Assembly: GCA_964646755.1 (NCBI GenBank)
Contig: CAZYIE010000018.1
Location: forward strand, 1 to 61,648
Reading direction: 5' to 3'
Length of the DNA stretch: 61,648 nt
From: MVRV01 sp964646755
GTDB taxonomy: Bacteria; Desulfobacterota; Syntrophia; Syntrophales; Smithellaceae
Shown here: positions 53,220 through 61,610 of the stretch, one piece after another
Layout: the number at the start of each line of letters is the position of its first letter
Numbering within the stretch: the stretch's first letter is position 1
Made by a program: the position numbers and the translations under genes
The notes under the pieces: generated by a model
Seen by the model: the letters and a program-made list of their open reading frames with translations, nothing else
What the model was told of the DNA's origin: nothing
Databases searched by the model: none

Positions 53220-54398
53220 TATTTTTCCTTTCTATCACTGTGGCCACCGCAAAGACCGCCACACCTTCATCCCTGCCCACAAACCCCATGCCCTCATTTG
53301 TTTTGGCCTTAATATTGACAGCGCCAGCAGTCAGATTTAAAGCTTTTGCAAGATTTGCGGCAATATCCCCGGCAAAGGGAGCCAGTTTCGGCTTTTCCAT
53401 GATGATCGAAGCATCGATATTGCTGATGCAAAAATTTTTCTCCGTGATGATTTCTCGCACACGTTCCAGAAAAATCATACTGGAAACACCTTTGTAGGCC
53501 TGATCAGTATCGGGAAAGTGCCGACCGATATCGCCCGCACCAGCCGCCCCCAAAAGCGCATCACAAATAGCGTGAATCAAGGCATCGGCATCGGAATGTC
53601 CTTTCAGGCCTTGATCATGAGGAATCTCAATACCACCAAGAATAAGTTTTCTTCCCTGGGCAAAGCGATGACTGTCATAGCCAAAACCGGCACGAATTTG
53701 CATTTCTCGTCCGAATTTGTTTTTCAGCAAAGCTTCCGCAATAATCAAATCTTCCGGAGTTGTAATTTTAATATTTTCATAAGAACCGGCAATCATCTTG
53801 ACTCTTACGCCAATTCGTTCCACTAAAGATGCATCGTCAGTGCCGTAATAATTATTCCGATAAGCTGCATCATAAGCCTCTTTCAAAACTGCAAAGGTAA
53901 AGGCCTGCGGAGTTTGGACAAGCCATAAATTCTGCCGCGGCACTGTTTTAACAACAAAATCATCATCCTGCGTTTCCTTGATGGTATCTTTAGACGCAAC
54001 TCCAAGCGCAACCGCCTGGCACTCCCGGGCAACCTCAACAACCCGGTTTATCATTTCCCCGGTAACAAAAGGTCTTACTCCATCATGAACCAGGACAATA
54101 TCACATTGATCATCAACAGCAGCAAGACCGTTTCTTACTGAATCCTGCCGCTGGACGCCACCGGCAGGATCTTGGCCACTTTTTTCAAATCGTTTTTTAT
54201 GATTAATTCCTTCCGGACAAATTCTATATCAGATTCCGGAACAACCAGAATTATTTCATTGATAACAGCTGTCTGCTCAAAAATCTTGAGTGAATGAACT
54301 AATACCGGCAACTTCTCCAGCTGCATATATTGTTTAGCTATCCCAGCCTTTAATCTCCGACCGGCTCCACCGGCAGGTATAATTGCCACTGTCTTCAT
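53212..54398 (-). CDS. ispDF: Bifunctional IspDF of the MEP pathway, with a frameshift
   Basis: The N-terminal cytidylyltransferase starts MKTVAIIPAGGAGRRLKAG and runs to ILP. A one-base deletion within 54142-54170 moves the frame; the second frame continues GGVQRQDSVRNGLAAV and VLVHDGVRPFV, through the IspD end, straight into IspF (FGYDSHRF, KGHSDADALIHAICDALLGA, DTDQAYKG). No stop lies between the domains, so it is a fusion of about 395 residues. It makes CDP-ME and then MEcPP. The pathway is essential, so the shift is probably a sequence error. Confidence 0.87.
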
Positions 54399-54418
54399 AA
54401 TTGTCCTTCAAAAAGCAA

Positions 54419-54446
54419 AAGCCCGGAAAATGTTTTTCCCGGGCTT
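54419..54446 (-). terminator. Terminator between the PIN/TRAM gene and ispDF
   Basis: AAGCCCGG (54419-54426) pairs with CCGGGCTT (54439-54446), and the inner A/T run can pair further. On the minus strand TTGCTTTTTG follows. It lies just 20 bases before the ispDF start, so it may attenuate ispDF. Confidence 0.6.
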
Positions 54447-54475
54447 ATTGGCCAAAGGTACTTTTTCCCGTCCTT

Positions 54476-54549
54476 AGGGGCCGTTACTAAATAACCACCC
54501 ATGCGGATGGCAAGACCATTACATTTCTACCCATTTCGTTACGGCCCCT
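54476..54549 (-). ncRNA. Structured intergenic element upstream of ispDF, unidentified
   Basis: AGGGGCCGT (54476-54484) and ACGGCCCCT (54541-54549) close a domain of about 74 bases that contains a smaller CCAT-GCGG-ATGG hairpin. The terminator at 54419 follows on the minus strand. The order (structured domain, terminator, gene) resembles an attenuator or riboswitch. No known class was recognised. Confidence 0.35.
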
Positions 54550-54617
54550 TATGCCGGCTACGAAATTCCAAAGTCACAGTTATTTTTGATTTACGGCTTA
54601 TCCAATTTCAACCAATA

Positions 54618-55664
54618 TCATGTTTTTTGATTTTGATTATTCTTCTTTTCCGCTGCTTCTTTTAATTCAGAAAAAATCATGCGTCCGGCAGTTGTCTGCA
54701 ATACACTGGTAACAACTACTTCCACATTCGTATTGAGCAGTTTTTGGGCACTGTCCACAATGATCATCGTACCATCATCCAGATAACCTACACCCTGCCC
54801 ATGCTCTTTTCCTTCGCGAATGATCTTAACAACCATTTGCTCGCCCGGCAGGACAACCGGTTTCAGGGCATTCGCCAGTTCATTGATATTCAGAACCCGG
54901 ACGCCCTGTAATTCCGCCACTTTGTTCAAATTAAAATCGTTAGTTAAAAGTTTGGCATTAATCTTCTGCGCTAATGCCACCAATTTACCATCCACACCTT
55001 TGATTCGAGGAAAATCCTGTTCAACAATTTCAATGTTGATGGTCGAACTTTTTTGCATACGATTTAGGACATCCAGCCCGCGTCGGCCACGCGATCGCTT
55101 TATGGAATCAGAAGAATCGGCAACAAACTGCAATTCATTTAGCACAAAACGAGGAACAATTAGTTCCCCCTCCATAAATCCACTGTCGCAAATATCGGCA
55201 ATCCTTCCATCAATAATAACACTTGTATCCAAAATCCTTTGTTCTGAAGCAGTTTTTAAGCTGCTACCCCGAAAGTTAAATTCCTCAATTTTCTTTGATC
55301 CCAGAACAAGACCAAGATAACCCAATATCCCGGTTAGAAGCAGGTAAATCCAGGGAATAATTTGCTGGTTTTCTCTTATCTTACTGACCATATTCAGGCC
55401 AAAGCCCAGGATTAATGCAGTCAGCAGACCAATGATCATGCCGATAACCCCACCCAGAATAATTCTCAGTGAGATTTTACGAAGATCTTTCTCCAGCCGT
55501 ATCACCAATAAGGCAACAAATAATCCGATAATTAAGCCGATAATAGATTGTGCAATTAAATATGATGAATTCGGAGATGCCGTATAATAGGCAATAGCGG
55601 AACCACTTATCGAGCAAGCCAAAACCAAGAGAATTCTAATGACCAACCGTCTCACCTCCTTCAC
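54618..55664 (-). CDS. PIN/TRAM-domain membrane protein (YacL-like)
   Basis: 348 residues. Four N-terminal membrane segments (about 1-125), a PIN nuclease domain with acidic residues in DTSVIIDGR, LNELQ, KGVDGKLV and TNDFNLNKV, then a C-terminal TRAM domain (about 275-335: GYLDDGTMIIVDSAQ). Usual neighbour of carD and ispD in this group. Probably an RNA-cleaving or RNA-binding protein at the membrane. Confidence 0.9.
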   Translation of the reverse strand: MKEVRRLVIRILLVLACSISGSAIAYYTASPNSSYLIAQSIIGLIIGLFVALLVIRLEKDLRKISLRIILGGVIGMIIGLLTALILGFGLNMVSKIRENQQIIPWIYLLLTGILGYLGLVLGSKKIEEFNFRGSSLKTASEQRILDTSVIIDGRIADICDSGFMEGELIVPRFVLNELQFVADSSDSIKRSRGRRGLDVLNRMQKSSTINIEIVEQDFPRIKGVDGKLVALAQKINAKLLTNDFNLNKVAELQGVRVLNINELANALKPVVLPGEQMVVKIIREGKEHGQGVGYLDDGTMIIVDSAQKLLNTNVEVVVTSVLQTTAGRMIFSELKEAAEKKNNQNQKT

Positions 55665-55830
55665 GCAGATATTATTTTTTATTTGTACATTTCGATTCAG
55701 TTCAGCAATATCAGTTTCTTTTAAAACAGAGGCATTATTTGCGGTTTCCTTTAAATTATCCAGGAAAGTCGATTTACTCTTTTTTTGATTTTCAAAGAAC
55801 GTTTCTTCCAGATGGTCTTAGAACAATAAA

Positions 55831-56316
55831 TTATTGTACGGTAAAAATAGTCTGCAAATCTTGTTCAACTTTATCTTCCCGCTTGTTGGTCGCCACAGAA
55901 ATTTCCTTAACCAGCAAATTTTTTGCCGTATCCATCATTTTCCGTTCACCAAAGGAAAGATTCTTATCACTTTTCAATATAAAGAGGTCACGCAAAACAC
56001 TGGCTATTTCAAATACAGAGCCCGTTTTAATTTTCTCCAGGTACTCCCTGTAACGCTTATTCCAGGTTTGCTTGTCTATCGTAACATCTTTATTGCGAAG
56101 AATTTCATATACTCTGGGTATTTCTTTCTCCAAAATAACTTCTCGCAAACCTACAGCCGCGGCACTTGTTGTCGGGATCATTATTTTCATGCCATTACCC
56201 ATGATTTTCATAATATAAAAGGGCTGCTTCTTCCCCATTACTTCCCTGTTTTCAATAGCTTCAATGACTCCGACGCCCTGCGCAGGATATACTGCCAAAT
56301 CCCCTACTTTAAACAT
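55831..56316 (-). CDS. carD: CarD-family transcription regulator
   Basis: 161 residues. The N-terminal RNA polymerase-interacting domain reads FKVGDLAVYPAQGVGVIEAIE; the helical C-terminal domain ends in ATNKREDKVEQDL. CarD binds the RNAP beta subunit and stabilises open complexes. It precedes the PIN/TRAM gene by about 165 bases. Confidence 0.93.
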   Translation of the reverse strand: MFKVGDLAVYPAQGVGVIEAIENREVMGKKQPFYIMKIMGNGMKIMIPTTSAAAVGLREVILEKEIPRVYEILRNKDVTIDKQTWNKRYREYLEKIKTGSVFEIASVLRDLFILKSDKNLSFGERKMMDTAKNLLVKEISVATNKREDKVEQDLQTIFTVQ

Positions 56317-56518
56317 TTTTTGTTTACCTGCCTTTCCTTAAGAACGTAACAGACTACCATCATTTTAATTTTTAGTCAATGATTAATACTATTTAATACT
56401 ATTCGAAAAAAGGGATGGCATGATATTTTCCTCAAACCAAATGATTGATTATATCATTGTAGTAGCTAATATCTTTAAATAGTTATTGAATATCTTCCGG
56501 GGGAGTTTAGCGAAATCA

Positions 56519-57511
56519 CTAAGGCAGGAAAAAAAGGGGATTGCGGGCTTTACCATGCAGACGCACTTCAAAATTCATATAAGAATCGCCAGCTTCGTCT
56601 ATTTCTCCAATAATGGCAATTACATCTCCTTTTTTAATTTTTTGGTCAATTTTAACGTATCTTTTCTTCAGATGCGTATATACCGTAGCAAAGCTGTTTT
56701 CGTGACGCAGAATAATTGTCTCCCCATAATCTTTTAGATGCGCAGAAAAGATAACCATACCGGCGGCAGAGGCTTTCACCGAAGTTCCGGCAACAGAAAC
56801 AATTTTAACCCAATTGTGATAAGTTTTATTAGGTTGAATACCGAAGCGCGTTTTTACACTGCCGCGCACCGGCCAGATAAATTGCCTTTTTTCAAATTGA
56901 ATATCTTCTTTTTCTTCTGTCGTTGATTTAGATTTATGTTCTAATTTTTCGTCCGCCTGTTTTCGCACCGGAGTTGATTCTATTGACGACACATCTTCAC
57001 GCGGCTTCAACTTGGCAAATTTCTCCTTTTCCGGTGCCGAAGCGATAGGTAATGATTTTTTCTCAGACCCCTTGGTGTCTTCCGTGGCGCTCCTGGCTTT
57101 TTTCCCATTATCGTTTTCTATAGGTGGTTTAACCTTTATAGCGATATCGGCCCTGGTTGCAACCTTGTTTTGTGCATCCATTTTTTTTGCGGAAGTTATA
57201 ACGTCATCAATAACCTGGTTGGCATCAGGAATGAAAATAACTGAACCTTCCTCAATCAAACCGGGGTTATCTATATTGTTTACTTCGGCCAAGTCCTGCA
57301 TTTTAACAGAATAAGCACGGGCAATGCCTCGAAATGTTTCGCCTTTTTTTACCCGATGATAAATACCTTTTGCCGGTTCCTTTTGAACATAGGGAGAAGG
57401 TGCCGAACAGGACACAAGAAAAACTGAGATTAACGATACGAGACATATATATGCGAATTGTTTGCTTATATGAATTGTGTTTTTAACCAGACTGTTCAAA
57501 AATGTCTGCAT
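56519..57511 (-). CDS. nlpD: LysM and M23 peptidase-family lipoprotein (NlpD-like)
   Basis: 330 residues from the ATG at 57511. Lipoprotein signal with LVSC lipobox, LysM (about 50-93: YHRVKKGETFRGIARAYSVKM), a charged linker, and a C-terminal LytM domain. The metal histidine of active M23 enzymes (H-x-H) is not clearly present, as in NlpD activators (GKARN). The longer upstream frame is a repeat element (57488-57614), which seems to provide the start codon. Probable amidase activator at division. Confidence 0.83.
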   Translation of the reverse strand: MQTFLNSLVKNTIHISKQFAYICLVSLISVFLVSCSAPSPYVQKEPAKGIYHRVKKGETFRGIARAYSVKMQDLAEVNNIDNPGLIEEGSVIFIPDANQVIDDVITSAKKMDAQNKVATRADIAIKVKPPIENDNGKKARSATEDTKGSEKKSLPIASAPEKEKFAKLKPREDVSSIESTPVRKQADEKLEHKSKSTTEEKEDIQFEKRQFIWPVRGSVKTRFGIQPNKTYHNWVKIVSVAGTSVKASAAGMVIFSAHLKDYGETIILRHENSFATVYTHLKKRYVKIDQKIKKGDVIAIIGEIDEAGDSYMNFEVRLHGKARNPLFFLP

Positions 57512-57614
57512 GCAAGGCGCGCAAAAACCGAGGAGTGAGGCGTACTTTTGTGCGTACGCCGCAACGACGAGGGATGCAGCGCAACGAAGCAGACGGGCGT
57601 TTTTCAACAGTCTG
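57488..57614. repeat. Repeat element with terminal inverted repeats between pcm and nlpD
   Basis: CAGACTGTTCAAAAA (57488-57502) and TTTTTCAACAGTCTG (57600-57614) are terminal inverted repeats, 14 of 15 matching. The interior holds GC-rich segments without a gene of its own. MITE-like. It ends five bases from the pcm stop. Confidence 0.75.
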
Positions 57615-57618
57615 TTTC

Positions 57619-58272
57619 TTATTCTTTCCATCCGCTCTCCCCAATCAAACTCACAAAGCGGCAGCCACCCAGGTTTTCTTTCTTGATGTCATTTATATCT
57701 TCAGAAAGTCGTGTCCATTTATACAAAGCTTGCACATCTCGTCCCCCGACAGGGACAATCAGCCGTCCTCCGACAACAAGCTGTTCGATTAGATATTTGG
57801 GAACCCCCGGCGCGGCGGCTGTTGTGATGATCGCATCAAATGGAGACTCTTCTTTCCAGCCATAGGAACCATCACCAACTCTAATGGCGACATTATAATA
57901 ATTAAGCTGATCAAAAATCCTGCGAGCCCGGGAAGCAAGCCCGGCAATACGTTCGATGGAAAAAACACGATCGGCTAATTGCGCCAGAATTGCAGCCTGA
58001 TAACCGGAACCGGTTCCAATTTCCAGCACCCTATCTTTCCTTTTCAATTCCAACCCCTGCGTCATGAGAGCAACAATGTAAGGCTGGGAAATAGTCTGTT
58101 TTTCACCAATTGGTAGCGGATTATCGCTGTAGGCTTGATCAATCAGACCTTCATCAACAAAAAGATGGCGTGGCACAGTTTCCATAGCCTTCAGAACACT
58201 GGTATCAGTTATACCACGTGCCACTAACTGCGTTTCTATCATTCGTGCCCGCTGTTTTCGATATCTATCCAT
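57619..58272 (-). CDS. pcm: Protein-L-isoaspartate O-methyltransferase
   Basis: 217 residues from the ATG at 58272. SAM-binding motif VLEIGTGSGYQAAILAQLA, with YSDNPLPIGEKQTISQPYIV upstream and DAIITTAAAPGVPKYLIEQL after. It repairs isoaspartyl residues in damaged proteins. The pcm-nlpD order is common in proteobacteria; here the repeat lies between the two. Confidence 0.94.
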   Translation of the reverse strand: MDRYRKQRARMIETQLVARGITDTSVLKAMETVPRHLFVDEGLIDQAYSDNPLPIGEKQTISQPYIVALMTQGLELKRKDRVLEIGTGSGYQAAILAQLADRVFSIERIAGLASRARRIFDQLNYYNVAIRVGDGSYGWKEESPFDAIITTAAAPGVPKYLIEQLVVGGRLIVPVGGRDVQALYKWTRLSEDINDIKKENLGGCRFVSLIGESGWKE

Positions 58273-58381
58273 CAAAAAGCCTGTATCTTTTTCTTTTTTC
58301 CCGGAATTATGTATATTTCCTGAATCAGATCGTGCCGCCGCAAACCCAGTGCTTCTCGTGTGACAATAAGCTAATAATTTT

Positions 58382-58630
58382 TCAGTTGAGCTGTNNNNNN
58401 NNNNCGTCTACCTGTTGCTCGCTCAAACTGTAAGGACAATGATCCCGAAGCTTCAATGATTGCAGTTGTTCTTTTTTTGTTTGAATGGCGTGATCCAATT
58501 TTGTCAATTCGGCAAGAGCATCTTCTACTGCCATTCCGGCACGGCCCAGAACAGCCGCCCGTTCTCTTAATAATTCTTCACATAGATTTTCATGTTTTTC
58601 ATCTCTTTGTGATCGCGGCGATTGAATCAT
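58382..58630 (-). CDS. Small coiled-coil protein, truncated by a gap
   Basis: From the ATG at 58630 (GGGAGAG upstream) about 75 residues are readable before the N run at 58395-58404: charged and helical, with CEELLRERAAVLGRAGMAVEDAL. It is probably a short coiled-coil of unknown role upstream of pcm. The true end lies in or beyond the gap. Confidence 0.5.
   Translation of the reverse strand: MIQSPRSQRDEKHENLCEELLRERAAVLGRAGMAVEDALAELTKLDHAIQTKKEQLQSLKLRDHCPYSLSEQQVDXXXXQLN
58395..58404. other. Scaffold gap (ten N)
   Basis: Unknown bases at the 3' end of the small coiled-coil gene. The flanks share no overlap, so length is unknown. Confidence 0.95.
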
Positions 58631-58811
58631 TATTACTCTCCCGGAGAGATTAAACGAGTCACTATCATTTAACAGCTTACTTTTCAACTTATTCCACTTC
58701 GCAATAAAATTAAAATGTTTCCCAGCCACTCTGTAAGTTTGTCTTTACAGTTTTCTGTTATTTCGCTAAATAGATCACCCGATAATTATTCGAATTCTCT
58801 TAATAGGTGTT

Positions 58812-60398
58812 ATGATGAGTTTAGATTTTAATTTCCCTATGTCCGAAGCTGTCCGCAATGCTTACAAAGAAGGACAGGAAGACGAAACCCTTTTGCCTTT
58901 GATTTTAACCGACTTGCAAGGTAAGCCCACAGGCAGAATTGGCAAGGATGACTGTGTCATTTTTTACAATATTCGCGGCGAGCGGGAGATAGAATTAACC
59001 CGCAGCTTAACAGAAAACAATTTCGCCCAATTCCCTGTTATTCCTGACCTCAACTTGCATTTTGCCACCATGATTGAATATTCAAAAGGGCTTAACGTCC
59101 AGGTTGCTTTCCCGCCGGAAGAAACACTGCAAGATACGTTAAGCGACATCATTTCCCGTCATGAAATGAAACAGGCAAAAATCACGGAAGCGGAGAAAGC
59201 GGTTCATGTAGGATTTTTCTTTAATGGCAAGAAGCAAGAACTTCTCCCCGGAGAAGAAAGGATTGTTGTCCCGACCAGAAAAGATGTCGCCCTGTTTGAT
59301 GAAGCGCCGGAAATGTCCATAGAAAAGATAGCGAAAGCAGCAATGGATAAAATTGCCGATGATAATTGCAATTTTATTGTTGTTAATTTCCCTAATGTGG
59401 ACGTTGTCGGCCATATTGAAAACGAAGCCGCTATTCTGTGCGCTGTCGAGGCGGTGGACAAATATGCCGGCATGGTTATTGAAAATGCCCAAAAAAAAGA
59501 AATGGCGACAATAATTACTGCTGATCATGGCACTGTAGAAAAATGGTATTATCCGGATGGAGCGGTAGATACAGGACATACCGACAGCCTTGTACCTTTT
59601 ATTCTATTGCACCAAAATAGGGCTCTGACTTTGCGCAAAGAAGGCGAACTGACAGATATAGCGCCAACTGTTTTAGATATTCTTGGTTTGCCACCATCAC
59701 CCTTGATGACGGGTGCCTCTCTTATCGAACAAAAGCTGACCGGCAACAAAGCCTCAAAAAGATTGTTGCTGATAATTCTCGACGGCTGGGGGCTAAATGA
59801 TAACACGGAAACCAATCTTATTTTCCGCGCCAAAACACCCGTTATGGACAAGCTCATGACCGACTTTCCTACGTGCCGACTTGCGGCATCAGGAGTTGCC
59901 GTCGGCTTGCCGTCTGGTACCGTGGGTAATTCCGAGGCCGGTCATTTGCATATCGGCGCCGGCCGTAAAATTTATTCCGACCGGCTAAAAATCGACCGGG
60001 CCATTGCCAATAAAGATTTTCACCAGAATAATGCTTTTTTAAGCGTAATGAGGAAAGCTAAAGAATCGCACAAGGCGCTGCATCTGATCGGGATCGTTTC
60101 CTTCTTCAGCTCTCACGGATCGATCAATCACCTTTTTGCGCTGATGGAAATGGCCAAAACACAAGGGATCGAAAATCTTTTCATTCACTCCATGCTGGGA
60201 CGGCGCGGAGAAATGCCGGAAAGCGGTCCTCAATATATAAAAAAAATTGAAGAAAAATCTTTAGCGCTAAATATAGGACAGGTTGTCTCGGTAATTGGCC
60301 GCTACTGGTCGATGGACCGGGAAGAAAACTGGGACAGGATTGAAAAAACATACCGTATGCTGGTTTATGGAGACGGAACAAAAATTCAGGGGACATAG
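58812..60398 (+). CDS. Circularly permuted iPGAM-like phosphoglycerate mutase (GpmI family)
   Basis: 528 residues. In normal GpmI the order is phosphatase start (ILDGWG...GNSEAGH), then transferase, then phosphatase end (DADHG, GHTD). Here the protein begins in the transferase domain (SEAVRNAYKEGQEDE at about 12), reaches the metal-binding ITADHGTVEKW and VDTGHTDSLVPF, ends that half at DILGLPPSPLMTGASLIEQ, and only then has LLLIILDGWGLN (about 316), the nucleophile Ser in GTVGNSEAGH, and finishes at GRYWSMDREENWDR and VYGDG. Substrate loops also differ: SFFSSHGS for SDGGVHS and LGRRGEMP for DGRDTPP. Start has an AGG site and the stop is normal. Confidence 0.85.
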   Translation: MMSLDFNFPMSEAVRNAYKEGQEDETLLPLILTDLQGKPTGRIGKDDCVIFYNIRGEREIELTRSLTENNFAQFPVIPDLNLHFATMIEYSKGLNVQVAFPPEETLQDTLSDIISRHEMKQAKITEAEKAVHVGFFFNGKKQELLPGEERIVVPTRKDVALFDEAPEMSIEKIAKAAMDKIADDNCNFIVVNFPNVDVVGHIENEAAILCAVEAVDKYAGMVIENAQKKEMATIITADHGTVEKWYYPDGAVDTGHTDSLVPFILLHQNRALTLRKEGELTDIAPTVLDILGLPPSPLMTGASLIEQKLTGNKASKRLLLIILDGWGLNDNTETNLIFRAKTPVMDKLMTDFPTCRLAASGVAVGLPSGTVGNSEAGHLHIGAGRKIYSDRLKIDRAIANKDFHQNNAFLSVMRKAKESHKALHLIGIVSFFSSHGSINHLFALMEMAKTQGIENLFIHSMLGRRGEMPESGPQYIKKIEEKSLALNIGQVVSVIGRYWSMDREENWDRIEKTYRMLVYGDGTKIQGT

Positions 60399-60403
60399 AG
60401 CCG

Positions 60404-60931
60404 ATGGAAGCTAAAATCAACGAAACTTTGATCGCACTGGCTTGCGGTGACATTACCGAAGAATCAACCGATGCCGTAGTAAATGCCGCTGTTGACGGCG
60501 CCATTCACCGTGCCGGCGGCCCGGCGATTATGGCTCAGTGCCGTAAAATCGGCGGCTGTCCGACAGGGCAGGCCGTTATTACCACAGGCGGCAACCTCAA
60601 AGCAAAATACGTTATTCATACCGTCGGACCGATTTATCGCGGCGGCACAAAAAACGAGGCCAATCTTCTCCAAAGCGCTTATCGCGAAAGCCTGAAACTG
60701 GCCTTGCAAAATAATTTGCCAAGCATTTCTTTCCCGGCAATCAGCGCCGGCGTTTATGGCTACCCACTGGATGAAGCGGCTCATCTGGCATTAAAGACCT
60801 GCATTGAATTTTCCCGGGATAATACCGGAATCCAACTAATTCGCCATATCCTGTTTGCCCAGCGAACTTATGAAATTTTTTCCGGGGAGTTTAAAAAATT
60901 ATTGGCGAGTGCACCAACATTGAAGAAATAA
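60404..60931 (+). CDS. Macrodomain protein (O-acetyl-ADP-ribose deacetylase-like)
   Basis: 175 residues. Macro fold motifs: ACGDITEESTDAVVNAA, GGVDGAIHRAGG-type loop (DGAIHRAGGPAI), FPAISAGVYGYPLDEA. It binds ADP-ribose and may remove acetyl or ADP-ribosyl groups. It follows the GpmI-like stop by five bases, so the two are probably co-transcribed. Confidence 0.9.
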   Translation: MEAKINETLIALACGDITEESTDAVVNAAVDGAIHRAGGPAIMAQCRKIGGCPTGQAVITTGGNLKAKYVIHTVGPIYRGGTKNEANLLQSAYRESLKLALQNNLPSISFPAISAGVYGYPLDEAAHLALKTCIEFSRDNTGIQLIRHILFAQRTYEIFSGEFKKLLASAPTLKK

Positions 60932-61002
60932 AGCAATGCCCTCCTGCGAAGATCCCGAACAAAGAATAAGAAAAAGCAAGGGATCGTCTGACCTAAATCA
61001 CA

Positions 61003-61070
61003 TTGACATGCAACAAAGATTCTCCTATATTGCCCCATAAATGGGATTACTGATTAAAGCTGATTAAAAG
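61003..61070 (+). promoter_or_regulatory. Promoter and direct repeats of the MNT gene
   Basis: TTGACA (61003-61008), 17-bp spacer, TATATT (61026-61031). Downstream are two adjacent repeats, CTGATTAAAG (61050-61059) and CTGATTAAAA (61060-61069), a possible site for autoregulation by the antitoxin. Confidence 0.65.
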
Positions 61071-61102
61071 CACATAACGTATACTGTTACAGGTGGGCAA
61101 TC

Positions 61103-61393
61103 ATGGGAAAGCAAGAAATAATAAATATCATCAGAAACAGCAAGCCCGAAATGGAATCCCATTATGGAGTCCGGCGGCTCGGCTTGTTTGGTTCCTATGT
61201 TAAGGAGCAGCAGCGAAAGAAGAGCGATATCGATATACTTGTCGCTTTCAAGCGTGATATCGACCTCTTCGACTTTTTAGATTTGCGTGAATATCTCGAA
61301 AAACAGCTCCATGCCAAGGTTGATCTGGTCATGGAATCCGCTCTCAAACCGGCGATTGGTAAACGCATCCTGTCCGAGGTTGAGTATGTCTAA
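61103..61393 (+). CDS. Minimal nucleotidyltransferase (MNT/MntA-type antitoxin)
   Basis: 96 residues. GLFGSYVKEQQRKKSDIDILV is the GS-x10-D-x-D nucleotidyltransferase signature, giving polymerase-beta fold. MNT proteins adenylylate and neutralise HEPN RNase toxins. The partner frame overlaps its end but is broken (61386-61575). Confidence 0.88.
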   Translation: MGKQEIINIIRNSKPEMESHYGVRRLGLFGSYVKEQQRKKSDIDILVAFKRDIDLFDFLDLREYLEKQLHAKVDLVMESALKPAIGKRILSEVEYV

Positions 61394-61575
61394 GGGACGG
61401 GAGATCTCCGATTACATTAAATTGTATTCCATGGAGTAAAATGGCTGGCATGCGGGACATTCTCATCCACGATTACATGGGAGTTGACCTGATGACCGTA
61501 TGGAAGGTTTCACAAGAACGATTGCTGGAGTTGCAGCCGCTTCTCGAAGGACTAAAGCTTACAAAGAAAGATTAA
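61386..61575 (+). pseudogene. Decayed HEPN (DUF86) toxin gene
   Basis: Begins MSKGREISDYIK from an ATG overlapping the MNT stop, then hits a stop after 17 codons. The other frame continues WSKMAGMRDILIHDY, carrying the R-x4-H RNase motif, up to the stop at 61575. About 60-70 codons of the HEPN middle are missing at the junction near 61430. The toxin is thus inactive although the antitoxin is intact. Confidence 0.75.
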
Positions 61576-61610
61576 GAGTAATCGTTTATCTCAAATTGAG
61601 GGTTATTTCT

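Noticed and set aside
53212..54398. ispD as a true pseudogene next to a separate ispF
   Set aside because: A single one-base change restores a full fusion with all motifs, and the shift is in a hairpin. Sequence error is more likely.
54399..54617. tRNA or known riboswitch upstream of ispDF
   Set aside because: No T-loop or acceptor pattern and no match to a remembered riboswitch core; kept only as an unidentified structured element.
58812..60398. Assembly artefact joining two fragments of gpmI
   Set aside because: One uninterrupted frame with normal start, linker and stop and a tightly spaced neighbour; no N run. Still worth confirming with long reads.
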